A stretch of DNA of 9,404 bases from NCBI GenBank assembly GCA_945903885.1, contig CAMDPB010000026.1, positions 1 through 9,404 on the forward strand, given 5' to 3'. Every line of letters begins with the position of its first letter. Positions within the stretch are counted from its first letter, which is position 1. The DNA is from Candidatus Finniella inopinata. Its GTDB lineage: Bacteria; Pseudomonadota; Alphaproteobacteria; Paracaedibacterales; CAITNM01. A program made the translations under genes and the position numbers. Shown piece after piece: positions 1 through 6,634 of the stretch. The notes under the pieces are model-generated. The model did no database searches, had not been told where the DNA came from, and worked only from the letters and a program-made list of their open reading frames with translations.

Positions 1-916
1 CGTATAAATCGACTACAGCTTGTAAAAATTGTTTTTCAAATCTGCGTACACAACCAAAATCAAGCAAGCTGATTCGACCATCATCTAATATTAAATAATT
101 TCCTGGATGGGGGTCACCATGCAGTGTGCCGAAACGGTATAGTGGCCAATACCAAGACAAGAATAGCTTTCTTCCTAATTCATTGCGAAAATCACAGGAG
201 GAAGAAGCATAATCAAGGGCAGGTTTGCCTTCTATCCATTCCATTGTTAAAAGGCGCTTGGTGGAAAGTTCTGGATGCAATTTTGGTATGACAACAAAAT
301 CAAACTGATTTTCAAAAATTTTCCTAAATTGTTCAAGGTTTTGTGCTTCTAAAATGTAGTTTAGCTCTTCATACAATCGGTCACGAATTTCATCAGCAAT
401 ATCCTGGGTATCTATGGACTTGTTGAAAGACTGATAAATGCCTAAAACCATATCTAATTGTTTTAAATCGGCACTAACGATGGTTTCCATATCAGGATAT
501 TGTAATTTTACAGCAAGGTTCTCACCCTGAATGCTTATTGCTTTATGAATTTGCCCCAAGGAAGCGGCGTGCGAAGCTTTTAATGAAAAATCCTGAAATA
601 AATCTCTCCAATTATTGCCAAGCTCACCAACCATACGCCGCCTCACAAAGCTTTCTCCCATTGAAGGTGCGTTTGATTGTAGGGTCATAAATTCGGTTGC
701 GAATTCTGGTGGTAGAGCATCAGGAACAGTTGCTAAAAATTGTGCCATCTTCATGAATGGCCCCTTAAGCCCTCCAAAAGACTGACGTAATTTTTGCGCA
801 TAAACAGCTTCATTAATATTAAGCCCCAAATATTCTTGGGCACCTACGCGCATGCCAATACCTGTAAGGGTCGTGCCTACGTCAAATAGTCTCTTTAGTG
901 ATTTAAGATGTTCCAT
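1..916 (-). CDS. ABC1/AarF/UbiB-family atypical kinase, 3' part cut off by the window edge
   Basis: The first 305 residues are present and no stop is reached. The motifs come in family order: the KxGQ-like N-terminal motif as KMAQ (56-59) in LKGPFMKMAQ, an Ala-rich nucleotide loop ending in ASLGQIH (118-124), the invariant lysine in VKLQYP (K137), a YEELNYILEAQN stretch (182-193), the catalytic loop HGDPHPGN (266-273), and DFG (286-288). These proteins are ATPases/kinases of the UbiB/COQ8 superfamily, linked to ubiquinone synthesis and lipid homeostasis at the membrane. Alphaproteobacteria often carry a second ABC1 gene besides ubiB, and KxAQ instead of KxGQ suggests this could be that second type, so no symbol is given. 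The ATG lies inside the end of the ComF gene (14-nt overlap), which suggests translational coupling; no strong Shine-Dalgarno precedes it. The C-terminal region, including any membrane anchor, is outside the window. Confidence 0.93.
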   Translation of the reverse strand, partial: MEHLKSLKRLFDVGTTLTGIGMRVGAQEYLGLNINEAVYAQKLRQSFGGLKGPFMKMAQFLATVPDALPPEFATEFMTLQSNAPSMGESFVRRRMVGELGNNWRDLFQDFSLKASHAASLGQIHKAISIQGENLAVKLQYPDMETIVSADLKQLDMVLGIYQSFNKSIDTQDIADEIRDRLYEELNYILEAQNLEQFRKIFENQFDFVVIPKLHPELSTKRLLTMEWIEGKPALDYASSSCDFRNELGRKLFLSWYWPLYRFGTLHGDPHPGNYLILDDGRISLLDFGCVRRFEKQFLQAVVDLY

Positions 917-1634
917 TATTTTCTTTTATAGCTCTGGCAATGGTTAGCACATCAACTCTTGCTGCGCCTGCGTTTAACAAAGCTTGTGCACATGCGTTCG
1001 CTGTTGCCCCGCTCGTAAGCACATCATCAATCAATAGCACATTTACTTTTTGTAGGATATTTTTAGTATCTGTTACGACAAATGCATCTTTAAGGTTTTC
1101 ATAGCGTAATAATTTACTTTTGTGTCCTTGTGATGCTGTTGCTTTCACTCGCTTCAAAAGGCTCAAGTTAATCGAAATATTAGTATGCTTAGCGATCAAC
1201 TTTCCTAGTTCAGCCGCTTGATTATATTGACGAGTAAAAAAACGCCACCAATGCAAAGGTACCGGTACGATAATATTAATATCTTCAGGAATACACCGTT
1301 GCATCCAACCAAAGAACATTGGGCCTAGATGCAGGCCATCATAATTTTTGTACCTCAGCAAAAGTTTTTTTACAGAATCATTGTAAATAAGTGGAGCATA
1401 AGCTTTGGAAAAGACAGGGGGAAACTTTAAGCAATCCGCGCACGGCATATCGTGGTCAACGTTATCTAGCGGAACGCAACACACAGAACATTTAGGCGAT
1501 GTGATAAACTTAAGCCTTGCCCAACAATCTCCACACAAAGTATATGGCTGTTTTGTTATTTCTCTACACAAGGCGCATTGCGGTGGAAGTAAAAAATTGA
1601 TTACTGCTTGTGCAAAAGGTGTATTGAAAATCAC
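903..1634 (-). CDS. comF: ComF/GntX-type phosphoribosyltransferase-like protein with N-terminal zinc ribbons
   Basis: This 243-residue protein has two CxxC pairs (C20/C23, C34/C37) and a further set (C49/C52 with C65/C68), giving the double zinc-ribbon N-terminus of ComF. The phosphoribosyltransferase fold follows: VPVPLHWWR (123-131), RQYNQAAELGK (135-145) and the PRPP-binding loop LLIDDVLTSGAT (200-211). In Bacillus and Haemophilus ComF is needed for uptake of transforming DNA; in most bacteria its substrate is unknown, and wide occurrence in non-competent species suggests another role. The start is GTG rather than ATG: GTG at 1634-1632 overlaps the TGA of the upstream GST gene as GTGA, a classic coupling arrangement, and there is no separate strong ribosome site. 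Length is normal for the family. No other competence gene is visible nearby, so the symbol denotes the family only. Confidence 0.9.
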   Translation of the reverse strand: MIFNTPFAQAVINFLLPPQCALCREITKQPYTLCGDCWARLKFITSPKCSVCCVPLDNVDHDMPCADCLKFPPVFSKAYAPLIYNDSVKKLLLRYKNYDGLHLGPMFFGWMQRCIPEDINIIVPVPLHWWRFFTRQYNQAAELGKLIAKHTNISINLSLLKRVKATASQGHKSKLLRYENLKDAFVVTDTKNILQKVNVLLIDDVLTSGATANACAQALLNAGAARVDVLTIARAIKENNGTS

Positions 1635-2269
1635 TTTTGTAAACGCGTTATGTTTGCAGGAATAGGATGGTCCTTAGCTTTTGCTGCTTCCAGAAATGAG
1701 TGCTTTTGCATGTACTCTTCATACCAACCGTAAAGTTTTTTGTAATTTTTGCGAAAAGGTTTATCTGAAAAACGCAGGTCTACGTAAGATAAAAATGTTG
1801 CCACACACAAATTTTCAAATAATAATTCCTGATTTAAATCTTTATCTAATCGATTATCAAGATATTGTAGTCCGAGCGTCAACGCTAAATACTGACGATC
1901 ATGCCAGTCTTCACACTGCAAATGCTTTGGGCGGAAAAAATGCTCATACCTCATTGAAACAGCTGCATCAGCCATGCCGTCAACTAGAGCTTGTATTTTT
2001 AATGATTTAAACTTATCCGGCATAAGCGCTTGAATTTTTTTAGCTTTTTCCATGACATATTCACAAATCACAGGCGAATCAAAAAGTACTTCATCAGAGC
2101 TTATTTTTAGAGCAGGGATTTTGCCTAAAGGATTTAGTTCGCGAAAAAATGAATCTGGCTGCCAAGGATGAAACTCTTCAATAGTAATGTTTTTTGTCTG
2201 TCCGCAAGCTAAAATAACAGCTTTAACTTTGCATCCAAATGGAGAGCTAGGAAATGAATAAAGGATCAT
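1631..2269 (-). CDS. Glutathione S-transferase family protein, YibF-like
   Basis: The 212-residue protein has an N-terminal thioredoxin fold: ILYSFPSSPFGCKVKAVIL (2-20) with the SSPF active-site turn and S9 as the likely thiol-activating residue. NPLGKIPAL follows (46-54; P52 is the cis-proline), then the glutathione gamma-glutamyl contact in LFDSPVICEYV (62-72; D64, S65). The helical C-terminal domain has GLQYLDNRL (133-141) and CVATFLSYVDLRF (155-167), which resembles the 'YLDxR' signature of E. coli YibF. Cysteine 13 follows the active-site turn and might contribute to thiol chemistry. The expected role is cytosolic glutathione-dependent conjugation, reduction or binding; the substrate cannot be read from sequence. 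The gene begins 33 nt after the epimerase gene and its stop overlaps the ComF start by four bases, so it is probably a mid-operon gene. Confidence 0.9.
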   Translation of the reverse strand: MILYSFPSSPFGCKVKAVILACGQTKNITIEEFHPWQPDSFFRELNPLGKIPALKISSDEVLFDSPVICEYVMEKAKKIQALMPDKFKSLKIQALVDGMADAAVSMRYEHFFRPKHLQCEDWHDRQYLALTLGLQYLDNRLDKDLNQELLFENLCVATFLSYVDLRFSDKPFRKNYKKLYGWYEEYMQKHSFLEAAKAKDHPIPANITRLQK

Positions 2270-2302
2270 TCTGTAACAAAGGCTAAAGTACTTCAGCTCA
2301 TG

Positions 2303-2971
2303 CTAGCATGCAACCTTATGGTTTTCAGCATATTTTTCTATAAATTCGCGAGGCAAACCTATATCAGGGCAAACTATTTCTCCACATATTGATCTAGCTT
2401 TTTGATGATTGTGAGCTGGTTTTAAACACGCTATGGCAAGGGTTAGATCAGGTATAACGACTTCACCAGCACTTGTTGACGTATTAGCATCGATCCCGCT
2501 TGGAACATCAATTGAAATAATTGGATCAGGTTGGTGGTTCAGGAATTGTATCAGTTCTTCAAAAATACCTTCGGGTTTTTTGGTTAGTCCAATGCCAAAT
2601 AAAGCATCTATATAGATGTCACCAGAAACTGGAACATCAGTAAATTCGATGTTTGGATAAAAAGCCTTAGCGCGATTTATATTGATATTTAAAATATCGT
2701 GAGAAGGCTGGATAGGCAAGCAAATGGTTATTTTTTTAGTGTGTGGCGCCAAGAATAATGCGGTGGCAATGCCATCTGCTCCATTTTTCCCTGGCCCTGC
2801 GTAGATAACAACATGGTCACTACAAAACGGCCCATAATAATTTAAGATTTCTTTCGCGCAAGAAAAACCTGTGATTTCAATCAGGCTTCCCTCATCTAAC
2901 CCAGTTATCCGTAGGTAGTCTGATTCGCATAGTATGACAGCTTCTTTGTTTAGAATGGGAAAATGATCCAT
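2303..2971 (-). CDS. nnrE: NAD(P)H-hydrate epimerase, stand-alone YjeF N-terminal domain
   Basis: The enzyme epimerises the damaged R form of hydrated NAD(P)H (NADHX/NADPHX) to the S form, which a dehydratase then restores. Family motifs are clear: VIYAGPGKNGADG (55-67) where most members have GPGNNGGDG, YIDALFGIGL (120-129; D122 in the catalytic region), IISIDVPSGID (151-161) and GEIVCPDIGLP (198-208). At 222 residues it is only the epimerase half. Most bacteria fuse this domain to an NnrD ADP/ATP-dependent dehydratase of roughly 250-280 further residues; here the frame stops at TAG and no NnrD sequence follows. K62 and A65 replace the usual Asn and Gly of the binding loop, while D66 is kept. 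The ATG at 2971 has the ribosome site AGAAAGG seven bases upstream. It is the first gene of the minus-strand operon. An AIBP-like non-metabolic role is a less likely alternative. Confidence 0.88.
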   Translation of the reverse strand: MDHFPILNKEAVILCESDYLRITGLDEGSLIEITGFSCAKEILNYYGPFCSDHVVIYAGPGKNGADGIATALFLAPHTKKITICLPIQPSHDILNININRAKAFYPNIEFTDVPVSGDIYIDALFGIGLTKKPEGIFEELIQFLNHQPDPIISIDVPSGIDANTSTSAGEVVIPDLTLAIACLKPAHNHQKARSICGEIVCPDIGLPREFIEKYAENHKVAC

Positions 2972-2978
2972 TATGGGC

Positions 2979-2985
2979 CCTTTCT
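2979..2985 (-). promoter_or_regulatory. Ribosome binding site of the nnrE-like gene
   Basis: On the minus strand this reads AGAAAGG and lies seven bases before the ATG at 2971. It is one of the best Shine-Dalgarno matches in the window and supports that start. Confidence 0.55.
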
Positions 2986-3004
2986 TTATTTAAAGTGTAA
3001 AGAC

Positions 3005-3016
3005 CATAAGCTTATG
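3005..3016. repeat. Perfect 12-bp palindrome in the nnrE leader
   Basis: CATAAGCTTATG is its own reverse complement. It lies between the candidate promoter (3069-3097) and the nnrE start, within the presumed 5' untranslated region. It could be an operator for a dimeric regulator or a chance palindrome in AT-rich sequence; nothing here decides between them. Confidence 0.4.
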
Positions 3017-3068
3017 TATGATACAAATCACTTTTTTCAATTTTTGGTAGTTTTATTTCTTATCTCAG

Positions 3069-3097
3069 TATATATGCATCCATTCTAGCATTGCCAA
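3069..3097 (-). promoter_or_regulatory. Candidate sigma70-type promoter for the nnrE-GST-comF-ABC1 operon
   Basis: On the minus strand TTGGCA (3092-3097, 5 of 6 matches to TTGACA) is followed by a 17-base spacer and TATATA (3069-3074); shifting two bases gives TATACT with a 19-base spacer. Transcription would begin near 3062, leaving a leader of about 90 bases before the nnrE ATG. This is the strongest promoter-like pair I see in the 219-base gap between uvrA and nnrE. It is read from consensus only. Confidence 0.5.
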
Positions 3098-3148
3098 CCT
3101 TTTTTCCAAAGAAGCATTAAAATTATTTTATAGTATGTCTTTTATAAT

Positions 3149-3176
3149 ACAAAACATCTATCTCGGCATGTTTTGT
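3149..3176. repeat. Inverted repeat just downstream of uvrA, possible 3' hairpin
   Basis: ACAAAACAT (3149-3157) and ATGTTTTGT (3168-3176) are perfect reverse complements separated by ten bases. It starts 15 bases after the uvrA stop in the reading direction of that gene. After the hairpin on the uvrA strand comes AUUAUAAAAG, which lacks the uridine run of a standard intrinsic terminator; on the other strand the hairpin is followed by U-rich sequence. It may act as an mRNA 3' end, an RNA-stability element or a weak terminator in either direction. TTTTATAA also occurs on both sides of it. Confidence 0.5.
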
Positions 3177-3190
3177 GTTGTTTTATAACA

Positions 3191-6067
3191 TTATGCGCTA
3201 ATAATTCTGGCTTTTAAATATGGTTTTAGGTATTGACCTGTGTAGCTTTTTGCAACTTTTGCAATTTCTTCCGGAGTGCCTGTTGCAATAATTTCGCCGC
3301 CACCGTCTCCTCCTTCTGGCCCCATATCAATAACCCAGTCAGCTGTTTTGATCACTTCCAAATTGTGCTCAATAACTAGAACTGTATTTCCTTGCTCAAC
3401 TAAGTGGTGCAAAACTTCTAGCAGCTTTCGTACATCCTCAAAATGCAGCCCTGTAGTTGGCTCATCAAGAATATACAAAGTCTTGCCGGTTGCGCGACGA
3501 GATAATTCTTTTGCTAATTTAACACGTTGGGCTTCGCCGCCTGATAGAGTTGTTGCTTGTTGTCCCACCTTTATATATCCAAGTCCTACTTGTCTAAGGG
3601 CGCGTAACTTGTCTGCAACAGCGGAATTATTTTCAAAAAAGTCAACAGCTTCTTCAACGGTCATATCTAAAACATCAGCAATACTTTTGTTTTTGTATGT
3701 AATTTCTAGCGTTTCACGATTGTAACGCTTTCCGTGACATTGATCACATTCCACGTACACATCTGGCAAAAAGTGCATTTCAATTTTTACAACACCATCG
3801 CCTTGGCATGATTCACAACGTCCGCCTTTTACGTTGAAAGAAAACCTACCGGGCGTATAGCCGCGTGTTTTTGCTTCAGGCATACCTGAAAACCATTCAC
3901 GAATTGGTGTAAAACATCCAACGTATGTTGCCGGGTTTGAGCGAGGTGTGCGACCAATGGGCGATTGATCAATATCAATAACCTTATCAATATGCTCAGC
4001 ACCTTCTAATGACTTATAAATTCCAGGTAAATCTCGTCCGTGATTAAATTGACGGTTTAATGCTTTGTATAAAGTTTCTATTACAAGCGTTGATTTGCCT
4101 CCTCCTGAAACTCCTGTAACACATGTAAATGTGCCCAAAGGAAATGTAGCCTCAACATTTTTTAAATTGTTTGTTTTTGCACCAGTAATTTTTAAGATTT
4201 TATCTAGGTGACCTGTTCGACGATGTATTGGTATGGGTATAGACTTCGTACCTTTCAGGTACTGACCCGTCAAACTTTTAGGGCATAACATTATTGTTTG
4301 TGGGGTTCCTTCTGAGATAATCTCACCGCCATGCACACCTGCTGCTGGCCCCATATCAATTACGTAGTCTGCAGTGCGTATAGCATCTTCATCATGCTCA
4401 ACAACCACTACTGAATTGCCTAAGTCACGTAAGTTACGCAGTGAATCAAGCAAGCGATCGTTATCGCGTTGATGCAGCCCGATTGATGGTTCATCTAGAA
4501 CATACAACACACCCGTAAGTCCTGATCCCACCTGAGAAGCCAAACGTATGCGTTGGCTTTCACCACCTGAGAGAGTTCCTGCTCCTCTCGAAAGAGTTAG
4601 GTAATCCAAACCAACGTCAATTAAAAATTTCAATCGGTTGCGAATTTCTCTTAAAATCTTATCAGCAATATCTTGTTGTTTCTTTGTAAGCTCCAGATTT
4701 TCAAACCACTTCAATGCATCCTTTATAGAAAATCGACACACTTCACCAATGTGCAACTGTGCAAGTTTTACGCACAACGCTTCATCTTTTAAGCGATAGC
4801 CTCCGCAACTATGGCAAGGTGTTTCATTCTGGAATCGTCTTAAGAATTCTCTAGTCCAATCACTTTCTGTTTCCAGCCAGCGACGTCGTAAGTTGGGAAT
4901 TACTCCTTCAAAAGGTTTTTTTGAAATGTATTTACGAACTCCATCGTTATAAACAATAGGAATAATCTCAGTGCCAGAACCATGCAGAATGATTTTTTTT
5001 AAATTTTCTGAGAGATTTTTGAATGGAATCGTTGAGCTTTCACTAAAATAGTTAGCTAGCCCATCTAACACCTGCGCATAATATTCCGAGGTCATTTGTC
5101 CTCGTTTATTAGTTGCTGCATTTTCTTGTGCTGACCATGGTGCAATTGCCCCTTCACGTAAGCTGAAATCATGATTTGGAACAACAAGATGTTCATCAAA
5201 AATAATCTCAAGACCCAAACCATCGCAAGTAGCGCAAGCGCCATGTGGGCTATTGAAAGAAAACAGACGTGGCTCTATTTCTTCCAAAGTAAAGCCTGAT
5301 ATGGGGCATGCGAATTTTGAAGAATAAGTTGTAATGACTTGAGTATCTGCATTTTGTACCCATAACAATCCATCACTCAGCTTTACTGTTGTTTCAATTG
5401 AATCTGCTAAACGTGTTTGAATATCTTCAGGCGTTGCCATTACTAAACGATCAACAACCACAGCGATTGTGTGTTTTGTTTTTTTATTAAGGGTTGGCGC
5501 TTCTTCAATGGCGTAAATTTTCCCATCAATATAAACGCGTTGGAATCCTTTTTTTTGCAGATCTTGCATCTCTTTTTTGTATTCACCCTTGCGATCGCGC
5601 ACGATGGGAGCAAGAATCATGATTTTAGTTTTTTCAGGAAGCTCCAAAATGCGATCAACCATTTGGCTAATAGTCTGCGCTTCAATGGGAAGCCCAGTGG
5701 ATGGTGAATGCGGTACACCTATGCGCGCAAACAATAAACGCAAATAGTCATACAATTCAGTGACTGTTCCAACTGTAGATCGTGGATTTTTTGATGTTGT
5801 TTTTTGTTCAATTGAAATTGCCGGGCTTAGACCTTCTATGGAGTCTACATCTGGTTTTTGCATTAATTGCAGAAATTGTCTGGCGTATGTGGACAGACTT
5901 TCAACGTATCGACGTTGCCCTTCTGCGTACAGAGTATCAAAAGCAAGAGATGACTTTCCTGATCCGCTAAGGCCAGTAATAACTACCAACTTGTTGCGTG
6001 GAATATCAACATTAATATTCTTAAGGTTGTGTTCGCGTGCTCCGCGAATCCTAATTGTATCTTGCAT
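3191..6067 (-). CDS. uvrA: UvrABC excision nuclease subunit A
   Basis: UvrA is the damage-recognition ATPase of nucleotide excision repair; as a dimer it loads UvrB at lesions. The 958 residues (E. coli 940) show the full double-ABC layout: Walker A GLSGSGKSS (32-40), signature LSGGESQRIRLA (499-510), Walker B LYVLDEPSIGL (521-531), second Walker A GVSGGGKST (652-660), second signature LSGGEAQRVKLAKEL (841-855) and Walker B LYILDEPTTGL (864-874). The C-terminal zinc module is intact (C751/C754 and C774/C777). The first zinc site reads CPIS (254-257) with CATC (278-281), so the second cysteine is Ser257; I recall the same substitution in other alphaproteobacterial UvrA proteins. A CHSC pair lies at 418-421. 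The ATG at 6067 fits the family N-terminus (MQDTIRIRGAREHNL). It is divergent from rpiB. I found no E. coli-type (CTGT-N8-ACAG) or alphaproteobacterial (GTTC-N7-GTTC) LexA box upstream. Confidence 0.98.
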   Translation of the reverse strand: MQDTIRIRGAREHNLKNINVDIPRNKLVVITGLSGSGKSSLAFDTLYAEGQRRYVESLSTYARQFLQLMQKPDVDSIEGLSPAISIEQKTTSKNPRSTVGTVTELYDYLRLLFARIGVPHSPSTGLPIEAQTISQMVDRILELPEKTKIMILAPIVRDRKGEYKKEMQDLQKKGFQRVYIDGKIYAIEEAPTLNKKTKHTIAVVVDRLVMATPEDIQTRLADSIETTVKLSDGLLWVQNADTQVITTYSSKFACPISGFTLEEIEPRLFSFNSPHGACATCDGLGLEIIFDEHLVVPNHDFSLREGAIAPWSAQENAATNKRGQMTSEYYAQVLDGLANYFSESSTIPFKNLSENLKKIILHGSGTEIIPIVYNDGVRKYISKKPFEGVIPNLRRRWLETESDWTREFLRRFQNETPCHSCGGYRLKDEALCVKLAQLHIGEVCRFSIKDALKWFENLELTKKQQDIADKILREIRNRLKFLIDVGLDYLTLSRGAGTLSGGESQRIRLASQVGSGLTGVLYVLDEPSIGLHQRDNDRLLDSLRNLRDLGNSVVVVEHDEDAIRTADYVIDMGPAAGVHGGEIISEGTPQTIMLCPKSLTGQYLKGTKSIPIPIHRRTGHLDKILKITGAKTNNLKNVEATFPLGTFTCVTGVSGGGKSTLVIETLYKALNRQFNHGRDLPGIYKSLEGAEHIDKVIDIDQSPIGRTPRSNPATYVGCFTPIREWFSGMPEAKTRGYTPGRFSFNVKGGRCESCQGDGVVKIEMHFLPDVYVECDQCHGKRYNRETLEITYKNKSIADVLDMTVEEAVDFFENNSAVADKLRALRQVGLGYIKVGQQATTLSGGEAQRVKLAKELSRRATGKTLYILDEPTTGLHFEDVRKLLEVLHHLVEQGNTVLVIEHNLEVIKTADWVIDMGPEGGDGGGEIIATGTPEEIAKVAKSYTGQYLKPYLKARIISA

Positions 6068-6125
6068 GATTGACCGCTTTATTAAAAAATTTGTAGGGTA
6101 TATTTACAACTGCTAATTAAAGTGC

Positions 6126-6150
6126 AGCGTGTTTTTGTGAAACACTCGCT
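6126..6150. repeat. Imperfect palindrome/hairpin between uvrA and rpiB
   Basis: GTGTTT (6129-6134) and AAACAC (6140-6145) are exact reverse complements around the five-base loop TTGTG; outside them AGC (6126-6128) can pair with GCT (6148-6150) across a two-base bulge. No uridine run follows on either strand, so it is not an intrinsic terminator. Its loop coincides with the candidate rpiB -35, which fits an operator better. Only the symmetry is seen. Confidence 0.45.
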
Positions 6151-6163
6151 AGACTAGTACAAA
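6135..6163 (+). promoter_or_regulatory. Candidate sigma70-type promoter for rpiB
   Basis: TTGTGA (6135-6140, 4 of 6 matches) and TACAAA (6158-6163, 4 of 6) are separated by exactly 17 bases. Transcription would start near 6170 and leave about 30 bases before the ATG at 6201. If correct, the ORF extension upstream of 6201 is mostly untranslated leader. Consensus evidence only. Confidence 0.4.
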
Positions 6164-6200
6164 TTACTTGCACAAGCAACATTTTAGAATGGGTAATATT

Positions 6201-6626
6201 ATGCGCATTGCAATCGGAGCCGACCACGGAGGGTACGTTCTTAAGGAAAAAATAAAATCAGCTGATTCAGTTAATCAGTGGATTGATGTTGGTTCCTTCA
6301 ATCAAGAAAGTTCAAATTACGCTGAATTTGCTCAATTAGTTGCTCAGAAAGTTCAATCCCACGAAGCCGATTTCGGCATTGTTATTTGTCGCAGTGGAAT
6401 TGGCGTCTCAATTGCAGCAAATCGTTACAAAGGCATTTATGCTGCTTTGTGTTTTAACAAGCCCATGGCAATAAGTGCGCGTAGTCACAACAACGCAAAT
6501 GTTTTGTGCATTGCGGCAGATTACACGTCCTTTGAAGAAGCTCAAGAAATGATTCATTTGTTTCTATCAACAGCTTTTGAATTTGGTGGACGTCACGAAA
6601 AAAGGCTGAAGAGTATTGATGCGTAA
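6201..6626 (+). CDS. rpiB: Ribose-5-phosphate isomerase B
   Basis: RpiB interconverts ribose 5-phosphate and ribulose 5-phosphate in the non-oxidative pentose phosphate pathway. The 141-residue protein begins MRIAIGADHGG with D8/H9, has the catalytic cysteine in VICRSGIGVSIAANR (61-75; C63, equivalent to E. coli C66), H96 in ARSHNNANVL (93-102; equivalent to H99), and phosphate-binding arginines in GGRHEKR (129-135). Two positions differ from common members: the CGTG/CGSG loop reads CRSG, and the usual DYP reads NYA (39-41). The frame is open upstream to a TTG at 6168, but the family N-terminus starts at 6201; ATG 6189 (MGNIMRIAIG) is the only reasonable alternative. It is a single gene, divergent from uvrA and convergent with the PPC gene after 8 bases. 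A LacA/LacB-type sugar isomerase is possible but less likely with no galactose genes nearby. Confidence 0.95.
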   Translation: MRIAIGADHGGYVLKEKIKSADSVNQWIDVGSFNQESSNYAEFAQLVAQKVQSHEADFGIVICRSGIGVSIAANRYKGIYAALCFNKPMAISARSHNNANVLCIAADYTSFEEAQEMIHLFLSTAFEFGGRHEKRLKSIDA

Positions 6627-6634
6627 ATTGGATG

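Noticed and set aside
1405..1665. Open frame on the plus strand opposite comF
   Set aside because: It is antisense to a well-supported gene with intact zinc and PRPP motifs, has no family resemblance and no ribosome site.
1681..2010. Open frame on the plus strand opposite the GST gene
   Set aside because: Shadow of the GST coding frame; no recognisable domain.
3276..3725. 149-codon plus-strand frame opposite the uvrA 3' end
   Set aside because: Lies over the second ABC signature and Walker B of UvrA; its Ser/Pro-rich composition is typical of an antisense shadow.
6077..6105. TTGTAA-N17-TTTAAT as a uvrA promoter on the minus strand
   Set aside because: The -10 would lie only 13 bases before the ATG, leaving an almost leaderless transcript; too weak to annotate.
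5760..6116. 118-codon plus-strand frame over the uvrA 5' end
   Set aside because: Antisense to the UvrA Walker A region, without homology that I can recognise.
6110..6127. CTGC-N10-GCAG symmetry upstream of uvrA as an SOS box
   Set aside because: The E. coli LexA box needs CTG-N10-CAG (CTGT-N8-ACAG); here the spacing is two bases too long and the inner T/A bases are missing. No GTTC-N7-GTTC site is present either.
6168..6200. Upstream TTG extension of rpiB
   Set aside because: The family N-terminus begins at the ATG at 6201, and the candidate promoter places the transcription start near 6170.
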